Origin: Microbacterium ureisolvens
GTDB taxonomy: Bacteria > Actinomycetota > Actinomycetes > Actinomycetales > Microbacteriaceae
Length of the DNA stretch: 36,419 nt
Reading direction: 5' to 3'
Assembly: GCF_019511645.1 (NCBI RefSeq)
Contig: NZ_JAEUAX010000018.1
Coordinates: 1 to 36,419, forward strand
Position numbers and translations under genes: made by a program
In this document: positions 7,459-13,771 of the stretch, piece by piece
Numbering within the stretch: position 1 is the first letter of the stretch
Layout: each line of letters begins with the position of its first letter
Notes under the pieces: generated by a model
Database searches by the model: none
The model's input: the letters and a program-made list of their open reading frames with translations, nothing else
What the model was told of the DNA's origin: nothing

Positions 7459-8202
7459 ATGCACACGTCCCCCGAGCCGACGCTCATCATCGTTCCCGCG
7501 TGGAACGAGGAGCGCAACGTCGGCAATACGGTGCGAGAGATCGCGCGAGCCCATCCCGAGTACGACATCGCGGTGGTCGACGACGGTTCCACTGACGCCA
7601 CCGCTGCAGTCGCGCGTGCCGCAGGCGCGACAGTGCTCTCGCTGCCGTACAACCTCGGAGTCGGCGGCGCGATGCGGACCGGTTTCACCTACGCGCAGCG
7701 ACGCGGCTATCGGCGCGCGATCCAGGTCGACGCCGACGGGCAGCACAACCCCACAGACATCGAGCGCGTCCTGGCTGGCCTCAAGTCCGCGGACATCTCG
7801 ATCGGCGCTAGGTTCGACGGCGTCGGCGACTACGACGTCCGGGGCCCGCGGCGGTGGGCGATGCGTTTTCTCGCGTCTGTGCTGTCCCGCGTGGCCAAGA
7901 CGCGCCTCACTGACGTGACGAGCGGGTTTCGCGCGGCAGGCCCTCGCGCCATCGCGCAGTACGTGCGCTACTACCCGGCGGAATACTTCGGCGACACGCT
8001 GGATTCTCTGGTCGCCGCATGCCACGCCGGTCTCAGTGTCACCCAGGTGCCCGTCGCGATGAGACCTCGTGCACATGGCAACCCGAGCCAGGGCACCGTC
8101 GGCTCGATCGTGTATCTCGCCCGGGCCGTGTTCGCCCTCATGCTCGCGGTCATGCGCCGCCCGGACCACCGGGCCTCAGTCGATCCGGAGTCTGTGGCGT
8201 GA
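7459..8202 (+). CDS. GT2 glycosyltransferase, probable polyprenyl-phosphate sugar synthase
   Basis: A 247-residue GT-A enzyme of the dolichyl-phosphate-mannose-synthase type. It has IIVPAWNEERNV near 10-21, DDGSTD at 41-46, LPYNLGVGGAMRTGF near 62-75, and DADGQHNP at 91-98, which contains the DxD metal site; TSGFRA near 154 is also typical. It has no C-terminal membrane domain. The next gene overlaps by four bases and encodes a small DUF2304 membrane protein, a pairing often seen for enzymes that load a sugar on polyprenyl phosphate. That product would serve membrane glycosyltransferases of the GT-C type, two candidates for which lie at 18103 and 25778. Sugar identity is unknown. Confidence 0.88.
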   Translation: MHTSPEPTLIIVPAWNEERNVGNTVREIARAHPEYDIAVVDDGSTDATAAVARAAGATVLSLPYNLGVGGAMRTGFTYAQRRGYRRAIQVDADGQHNPTDIERVLAGLKSADISIGARFDGVGDYDVRGPRRWAMRFLASVLSRVAKTRLTDVTSGFRAAGPRAIAQYVRYYPAEYFGDTLDSLVAACHAGLSVTQVPVAMRPRAHGNPSQGTVGSIVYLARAVFALMLAVMRRPDHRASVDPESVA

Positions 8203-8597
8203 TCGCTTTCTATGGAATCATCTTCGCGCTCTTCATCATCGGGATCGTCCTATGGATGCTCCTCACGCGCCGCTTGCGAGAGAAGTACGCGGCGCTTTGG
8301 CTGGTCATCGCACTTGCTGTCCTGATACTCGGTGTCTTCCCTGGGTTGCTGCTCGGCCTGACGCATTTGCTCGGCGTCGCTGTCCCAGCGAACCTCCTGT
8401 TCGCACTCTCGACGGTGCTGCTGATCGGGGTCGCCCTGCACCTCTCATGGGAACTGTCCCAGGTCGAAGACGAAACCCGCCGACTGGCCGAAGAGGTCGC
8501 GATTCTCCGCGATCAGTACGAGTCGCTCGCTCCGCGACAGGACCCGGGGCTCCCGGGCCCCGACGGCGATGAGCGGCGGACCGACCCCGTCGGCTGA
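8199..8597 (+). CDS. DUF2304 small membrane protein
   Basis: A 132-residue protein starting at a GTG that overlaps the GT2 stop in a GTGA arrangement, with CGGAG upstream. It has three membrane segments in the first 85 residues (FYGIIFALFIIGIVLWML, LWLVIALAVLILGVFPGLLLGL, NLLFALSTVLLIGVALHL), then a charged helix (VEDETRRLAEEVAILRDQYE) that could form a coiled coil. This matches the DUF2304 family, which usually accompanies a GT2 and probably anchors it at the membrane; the molecular role is not established. The C-terminal tail is proline-rich and polar. Confidence 0.85.
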   Translation: MIAFYGIIFALFIIGIVLWMLLTRRLREKYAALWLVIALAVLILGVFPGLLLGLTHLLGVAVPANLLFALSTVLLIGVALHLSWELSQVEDETRRLAEEVAILRDQYESLAPRQDPGLPGPDGDERRTDPVG

Positions 8598-8598
8598 T

Positions 8599-9831
8599 AT
8601 GGTGGCGGGCTCCACCGCAAGCGGGCTGCGTGCGGTACTCATTTCGACGGTGGTCGCGGGAATCGTGGGTTATGCGATCCAGGTCGCCGCGCCCGCGCTC
8701 CTGCCATCGCAGTCCACGTATGTCTCATTTTCCGTCTTCTGGTCGACGCTCTATCTGTGGGTCGCCGCATTGGCCGGCATCCAGCAGGAGGTGTCTCGCG
8801 CCACGCATCCCGCCGACGGCGCCCGACAGCACGCGAGCCCCCTTCGACGGTTCGCCGGGTTCGCGGCCGTGATCGTAGCCACTGGCGCGGTCGCGTTCGG
8901 CCTGCTGCTGGGCAACGTCATCATTCCCGGCGCCGCGATGTGGCTCGCTGTGGCGCTACCGCTCGGCGTGGCAGGTTATGTGCTCTCAGCCGCCCTCGGA
9001 GGAGTGCTGTATGGGTTGAGGCTGTGGACCGCGGTAGCCTTCACGACGATCCTCGACGCGTTGCTACGAGCGATACTGGTTCTCCCGGCTCTGGCAGCAC
9101 ATGTCAGCGTCCCGTTGCTCGCCCTGCTGGTGGCGCTTCCCTTCGGCATTGCGTTCACCCTCACTTGGCTCGTCTTCCGCCGGCAGGTCATCGGTCGGTT
9201 CGCGCTCGATGTTGGCATCCGAGGTCTCTTCGTCAACTCTTCGAGCACGGTCATCGCCGCTACCGCGTCGGGGTTGATGATCAGTGGTCTCCCCATGCTG
9301 ATCGGTGCGACCTCAGCGCAGGTGAGTGCATCGGTGACAGGAGCGCTGATTTTGACGATCACTCTCACGCGAGCGCCGATCGTCATCCCGGTCATCGCTC
9401 TGCAGAGCTTCCTTATCGCCGCAGTCTTCAAAGACACCAAACTCAGCCGCGGCAGCCTGAAGCGGATCGTCGCCATCGGGGCGTCGGCAATGGCCATTCT
9501 GGTGGCGGGTGGCTGGATCATCGGCCCATTCGTCGTGTCCTTCATCTCCGGGAGCCGCTTCACGATCGACGGATGGCTCGTCGGCGTGATCGTCCTCAGC
9601 GCCGGCCTCACCGCGACCATGTGCATCACCGGACCAGCGCTCATCGCATTGCGACGCCACCGCGCGAACCTCGCCGGATGGGTCATTGCGGCCCTGCTGA
9701 CGCTGGGCGCGCTGGTGGTGCCGTCACCTCAGGATGTTCGTATATCGATCGCGCTGATCGCCCCGGTAACCGTCGGTCTGGCCGTCCACACCTTCGCACT
9801 TGGACGCAGGGTGCGAGCACAGACGACCTAA
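8599..9831 (+). CDS. Flippase-like polytopic membrane protein
   Basis: The 410-residue protein has about 12 hydrophobic segments, few long soluble loops, and a first-helix region like Wzx and related MATE/MVF-fold flippases (LLISTVVAGIVGYAIQ, then SFSVFWSTLYLWVAALAGIQQEVSRA). It probably moves a lipid-linked sugar across the membrane. The similarity is in layout rather than a decisive motif, so another transporter role is possible. I chose the ATG at 8599, two bases past the DUF2304 stop; an in-frame ATG at 8569 would add ten residues and overlap DUF2304 by 29 bases. Neither has a good ribosome site, so coupling to the upstream gene is likely. The stop overlaps the convergent GT9 stop by four bases. 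Confidence 0.65.
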   Translation: MVAGSTASGLRAVLISTVVAGIVGYAIQVAAPALLPSQSTYVSFSVFWSTLYLWVAALAGIQQEVSRATHPADGARQHASPLRRFAGFAAVIVATGAVAFGLLLGNVIIPGAAMWLAVALPLGVAGYVLSAALGGVLYGLRLWTAVAFTTILDALLRAILVLPALAAHVSVPLLALLVALPFGIAFTLTWLVFRRQVIGRFALDVGIRGLFVNSSSTVIAATASGLMISGLPMLIGATSAQVSASVTGALILTITLTRAPIVIPVIALQSFLIAAVFKDTKLSRGSLKRIVAIGASAMAILVAGGWIIGPFVVSFISGSRFTIDGWLVGVIVLSAGLTATMCITGPALIALRRHRANLAGWVIAALLTLGALVVPSPQDVRISIALIAPVTVGLAVHTFALGRRVRAQTT

Positions 9832-11057
9832 TGAACGGCGAGCTTGTCGAGAGCTGCCAGCACATCGCGGACCGACACCGTGGCGATGCAATGCGGCTCG
9901 AGGGCGACGCATGCGCTGGTGCAGGGCGCCAAACCACGCGCAGGCCTCACCACCTCGACGTCACGACCCCACGGGCGAAACCTGTCCGGACTGTTCCGGT
10001 GCGTCGGATCGCCGTCGGCCGGATGCGGGGAGACCACGACCACGGGGCACGCGACGGACGCGGCGATATGGGCCGGCCCGCTATCATTGCCGACGAACGC
10101 TCGAGCACCCGCAAGGAATCCGGGTAGCTCGCCGAGCTGGATCGTGCCCGGTGCCGCCGTAACGTGAGCTCCGAATCCACTAACGATGCGTTCCAGGGTC
10201 TCGCGTTCACTCGCCGCCCCAATCACCACGACGGAGGTGAAGCTCTCGAGCGCGGTGATCAGCTTCCTCCAGGACTCAATCGGCCATTGCCGCTTCGGCT
10301 CCACGGAAGTGGGGTGGATGACGACGGGGGCCCCAGGGCTGAGCTCACGATCGACACCGAAGAAGTCGAGACCGAATCCAGCGTCGATGGTGCCGCCGAG
10401 GCCGATCGACGCCATCAGCGCTCGTAGATGCTCAACCTCGTGCTTCGACGCATCAGGGCTGGCGACGGCGACGCTCAGCAGGCGACCTTCCCTGCGCTCT
10501 CGCGACGTCAACGCGGGAACGAGGCGCGGGTCATGCCCCACGATGGGAGCTTGCTGGGCGGCGGCGAGGAGCCGGGCATTGAAGCCAAGATCCGTATCCC
10601 AACGAGGGAGGATAACCAGGTCGAACTCATCGCGCAGGCGGCGTCCGAGCGCTGCTGCGCGGCGCCCGGTGAGCCACGACGCCGCTCGGATCTTGCCCAA
10701 CGTCCCTCCGGGCGGCGGCGGAGCGACGATGGTCCCTGCGAGGAAGTCGACATAACCGACTGCACCCGACCTGTTGAGCAGGGCCCGATATCCGCGAGGA
10801 GCGACTACCGTCACGTCCCGCACGAATTGAGACCCACGCAGTGCCGCCAGAAGCGGAATGGTCAGCAACCAGTCGCCGATGCCATCGTTTCGAACTACCG
10901 CGACACGGATGCCACCGGATGCGGAGGCGCGCGCCAAGTGCTCGAGCACGCGACCGGGGGGAAGATCCTGTGGGATCGTTCGAGCCGCTCGCGCACGTAG
11001 AAGCGATAGCGCCTGAACGGCAACGCCCGCAGACTGATGCACGCTACGTGAGGTCAT
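9828..11057 (-). CDS. GT9 family (heptosyltransferase-like) glycosyltransferase
   Basis: A 409-residue GT-B enzyme of family 9, whose best-known members are LPS heptosyltransferases using ADP-heptose. The donor-site motifs are present: VVRNDGIGDWLLTIP near 54-68, HPTSVEPKRQWPIESW in the C-terminal half, and NDSGPAH at 324-330 following LGELPGFLAGARAFVG. It starts at an ATG 14 bases inside the preceding phosphatase gene, so it is the last member of the coupled heptose operon. Family plus context make heptose the most likely donor sugar, but GT9 also includes other transferases. A short Arg/Ala-rich N-terminal extension of about 45 residues precedes the first motif. There is no signal peptide. 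Confidence 0.9.
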   Translation of the reverse strand: MTSRSVHQSAGVAVQALSLLRARAARTIPQDLPPGRVLEHLARASASGGIRVAVVRNDGIGDWLLTIPLLAALRGSQFVRDVTVVAPRGYRALLNRSGAVGYVDFLAGTIVAPPPPGGTLGKIRAASWLTGRRAAALGRRLRDEFDLVILPRWDTDLGFNARLLAAAQQAPIVGHDPRLVPALTSRERREGRLLSVAVASPDASKHEVEHLRALMASIGLGGTIDAGFGLDFFGVDRELSPGAPVVIHPTSVEPKRQWPIESWRKLITALESFTSVVVIGAASERETLERIVSGFGAHVTAAPGTIQLGELPGFLAGARAFVGNDSGPAHIAASVACPVVVVSPHPADGDPTHRNSPDRFRPWGRDVEVVRPARGLAPCTSACVALEPHCIATVSVRDVLAALDKLAVH

Positions 11058-11649
11058 CGAACATGCCTTCTACGGGCAGAATGTTCCACCCGGTAAGAGA
11101 CCACCGAGCGCCCCTCCTGGTGAGCAGACCCGCGCGGGCGGGTCCCAACGAAAGCGCGCGGCCATCTGCAATCGGCAGACCTAAGAACTCCAACGCTAGC
11201 GCGCGGAGGAACTGGCCGTGCGACACCAGAACGACGATCTGCCCCGCTTCGGTCGCTGCAGACTCCACTACAGTGCGCGCGCGCACCTGCACAGCAGCAG
11301 GAGATTCGCCTGAGCGTGCCGGTGGACCGTCGAGGAAGAGATTCCACTCAGGATTCTCCCTACGGAATCGATCTGCCTCCACCCCCTCGAGGCAGCCAAG
11401 ATCCCACTCAAGGAGACGCTCGTCCCGCAGCGCTCGAGCGAACCCGGCGGCTGTTGCCGTGTCGGCTGCGCGGCTCAGCGGGGATGTCCTCACACGTAGG
11501 TTCTCTGCACTCGCCAACGTAGACCGCCACCGCTCTGCCTGACGCCAGCCAAGCTCTGAGAGAGGATAGTCAACCCTGCCCGAGTAGCGACCCGAGGCGC
11601 TGTGCGCAGTAGCCCCATGCCGGAGCAGGATCACATGGCGGACGTTCAC
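11044..11649 (-). CDS. Histidine phosphatase, probable heptose-bisphosphate phosphatase
   Basis: The 201-residue protein is a histidine phosphatase (phosphoglycerate mutase-like). The catalytic loop is LLRHGAT with RHG at 10-12, a conserved GRxDxPLSExGxRQA block follows at 20-37, an arginine pair lies in RVRTSPLSRAADTA (52-65), and the second catalytic histidine is in VLVSHG (140-145). It sits between the heptose kinase and the GT9. It starts at a GTG that overlaps the kinase stop in a GTGA arrangement. In the Gram-negative pathway the 7-phosphate of heptose-1,7-bisphosphate is removed by GmhB, a HAD enzyme that I do not find here. This unrelated phosphatase could fill that step. Substrate assignment is by position only. 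Confidence 0.85.
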   Translation of the reverse strand: MNVRHVILLRHGATAHSASGRYSGRVDYPLSELGWRQAERWRSTLASAENLRVRTSPLSRAADTATAAGFARALRDERLLEWDLGCLEGVEADRFRRENPEWNLFLDGPPARSGESPAAVQVRARTVVESAATEAGQIVVLVSHGQFLRALALEFLGLPIADGRALSLGPARAGLLTRRGARWSLTGWNILPVEGMFDDLT

Positions 11650-12578
11650 ATTGCCGCTCCGACTTCACTCTCCGAGATGGGTCGCAGCGCGGAGCGGGGT
11701 ACCGCGTAGGTGCCCGCGTGAGCGACAGCCACCGCCGCAGCGTGATTCGCCCAGCGAGCCGCTTCCCGTGCGGTCGCACCCTCGGCGAGTGCCACGGCGA
11801 GCGCTGCGGTGACCGTATCTCCAGCGCCGGTTACATCCGATACCTCGATTGCGTGACTCGGGATCCGCTCAAAGCCCGAGTCGTCGTGGATGAGCATGCC
11901 CTGGGCACCGAGGGTCACCAGGACCGCGCTTTCGGTCGCTTCCGAGATAATCTCTGCCGCACGGACCGGGTCGGTCGTCCTCGTCATCGCGGCTGCTTCG
12001 TGATGATTGGGCGCGATGATCGCACAGCCGCGGAAGCACGATGGGTCCAGCCGCTTTGAGTCGACCACGACCGGCCGTCCGTGCACGCGCGCGGACGCGA
12101 TCACCGTCTGGGCCACCGACGCGCTCACGGCTCCCTTCGCGTAGTCGGACAGGACCACGCTGTCGGCATCCGCGACATCTCCAAATGCCGCGACAATCCG
12201 ATCAGCCGCGTCGTCGGACAGCTCTTGCGCTTCCACGTCGAGCCGCATGATCTGATGAGTTCCAGCAAGGAAGCGGCGCTTGACCGTGGTCGGAATCTCA
12301 GGCAGTCGAGCGACCGACGACACCATCCCGCCGTCGTCAATAAGCGAGACCAGAGTGTCGCCGTGCGCGTCCAGCCCTGCGAAGCCGCCTAAGCGGACCT
12401 CGGCCCCAAGCGATCGCGCGTTCGCAGCGGTGTTGGCTGCGCCGCCCAGCACCGTGGTCGTCTTTGGGTTGAGTAAAACGACGACTGGCGCCTCCGGGCT
12501 CAGGCGGCTAGCTGTGCCGTGCTCGAACACGTCAAGCATGAGGTCGCCGAGGACGGCGACGACCCGTGCGCGCGTCAT
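11646..12578 (-). CDS. HldE kinase-domain-type heptose-7-phosphate kinase (PfkB family)
   Basis: A 310-residue PfkB/ribokinase-fold enzyme that corresponds to the N-terminal half of HldE (RfaE domain I). It should phosphorylate D-glycero-D-manno-heptose 7-phosphate at C1. Specific HldE-like blocks are VLGDLMLDVFEHGTASRLSP (9-28), GGAANTAANA (45-54), TTVKRRFLAGTHQIMRLDVE (97-116), and the catalytic/anion-hole DVTGAGDT at 248-255. Free-standing RfaE1-like kinases are known, but the nucleotidylyltransferase half is here attached to the isomerase instead (12575-13666). The ATG overlaps the upstream stop in an ATGA arrangement, with GGGGAG eight bases before it. Confidence 0.92.
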   Translation of the reverse strand: MTRARVVAVLGDLMLDVFEHGTASRLSPEAPVVVLLNPKTTTVLGGAANTAANARSLGAEVRLGGFAGLDAHGDTLVSLIDDGGMVSSVARLPEIPTTVKRRFLAGTHQIMRLDVEAQELSDDAADRIVAAFGDVADADSVVLSDYAKGAVSASVAQTVIASARVHGRPVVVDSKRLDPSCFRGCAIIAPNHHEAAAMTRTTDPVRAAEIISEATESAVLVTLGAQGMLIHDDSGFERIPSHAIEVSDVTGAGDTVTAALAVALAEGATAREAARWANHAAAVAVAHAGTYAVPRSALRPISESEVGAAM

Positions 12579-13666
12579 CGACGGGACTCCCCAGCCGACG
12601 TGATCTGCGCGGTCGTGGAGTAGCCGTCCAACAGCTCGAGGTAACGTACTTCCCCGCCCGCCGCTTCAACGGTCGATGCCTCCAGCAGATCCAGGCCGCG
12701 GTAGTCAGCGCCCTTCGCGTGGACGTCGGGCGCGAGGTGCGACAGGAGGCGGCGTGGGTCGTCGTCGTCCATCACCACTACATGGTCCACGGCGACTACG
12801 TGCGAAAGGTCGGCAAGGCGATCCGCGAGCGGACGAACAGGGCGCGACTCGCCCTTGATACGGCGGACGGACTCGTCGGAGTTAACAAGCACGCAGAGCT
12901 GGTCGCCTGTCGCGCGGGCGGCTGAGAGGCTCGCCCGGTGCCCGGCGTGGAGCAGATCGAAGACGCCGTTCGTGGTGCTCAGCGTCTGCCCGGACGACCT
13001 TAGCCACGCACGATAAGCCTCTAGCTCCGCCTCGGTCAGGATGAACGGAAACCTGTCCGCGCTGGCGTCATCGTCGATCTCCGGGACGAGATGGCGCTCG
13101 CTCAGTTGTGCGAGCTCGTGGAGGATCAGGTCGTGCGCCTCCTGAACACGTGCAGTCTCGCGCAGAGGCACAGAAAGCGAGGCGTCAGCTGCGAGCTCAT
13201 TGCGGGATCCTGTCAATGCGATCGTAAAGGCTCCCTTGTCGCGCCCCGCGGCGATGGCGACAGCAACGTTCTTACTCGTTCCGCTCGTAGAGATCCCCAC
13301 TACCACGTCTGCGGAGGTTGCAAGCGCACGGACCTGTCGGGAAAAGACATGCTCGTAACCGTAATCGTTGGCGATCGCCGTCATCGCGGACGTGTCTACG
13401 GTGAGGGAGATCGCAGGGAACGGTACGCGATCAGAAGCCAGCTTGCCCGTGAACTCCGCGGCGAAGTGTTGCGCGCATGCCGCACTGCCACCGTTCCCAA
13501 ACACGAGGAGCTTCCCCCCCGCGCCCAATCTGTCGGAAATCGTCTGCGCAATCGCGGCGATCTCGCCACTGAGCTCGGCAACGGCCAGCGCCGCGTACGC
13601 ACCTCGTCGCGCCGCATTGCGCACGAGTGCTTGTGCGGCAGCCGGCGTCAGCACAGAGTCATCCAA
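12575..13666 (-). CDS. Fused phosphoheptose isomerase (GmhA) and HldE-type nucleotidylyltransferase
   Basis: A 363-residue fusion. Residues 1-195 are a SIS-domain sedoheptulose 7-phosphate isomerase: FGNGGSAACAQHFAAEFTGK (56-75), NDYGYEHVFSRQV, GISTSGTSKNV (124-134) and VQEAHDLILHEL. H67, E71, Q175 and H183 fall where GmhA zinc/catalytic residues lie. Residues about 225-355 are an RfaE2-type nucleotidylyltransferase with TTNGVFDLLHAGH (231-243, containing HAGH), KGESRPVRPLADR, KGADYR (318-323) and GYSTT (349-352). Both halves look intact, so it may catalyse the first and last steps of ADP-heptose synthesis. The TTG at 13666 follows GGAAGGA by six bases; an ATG at 13702 and a TTG at 13726 lack ribosome sites. 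It is the first gene of the operon. Confidence 0.93.
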   Translation of the reverse strand: MDDSVLTPAAAQALVRNAARRGAYAALAVAELSGEIAAIAQTISDRLGAGGKLLVFGNGGSAACAQHFAAEFTGKLASDRVPFPAISLTVDTSAMTAIANDYGYEHVFSRQVRALATSADVVVGISTSGTSKNVAVAIAAGRDKGAFTIALTGSRNELAADASLSVPLRETARVQEAHDLILHELAQLSERHLVPEIDDDASADRFPFILTEAELEAYRAWLRSSGQTLSTTNGVFDLLHAGHRASLSAARATGDQLCVLVNSDESVRRIKGESRPVRPLADRLADLSHVVAVDHVVVMDDDDPRRLLSHLAPDVHAKGADYRGLDLLEASTVEAAGGEVRYLELLDGYSTTAQITSAGESRR

Positions 13667-13725
13667 GGTAGGTCCTTCCAAGATCGGTCCGCAGCACGTC
13701 ATGAGGCGCGGGGAGGGGTCGAACA

Positions 13726-13731
13726 ATCGTA
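13726..13731 (-). promoter_or_regulatory. Candidate -10 box for the heptose operon
   Basis: The minus strand reads TACGAT about 60 bases before the TTG at 13666, in the 105-base gap after the acyltransferase gene. No convincing -35 box accompanies it. If real, the heptose operon can be transcribed independently of the genes to its right. Confidence 0.35.
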
Positions 13732-13771
13732 ACGGTCGAGCGTGTGAAGCACTTTGTTGGTGAAGCGTCCA

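Noticed and set aside
7387..8169. Extension of glf upstream to 8169
   Set aside because: It is antisense to the well-supported GT2 gene, and the GTG at 7386 has a strong ribosome site at the start of the FAD-binding strand.
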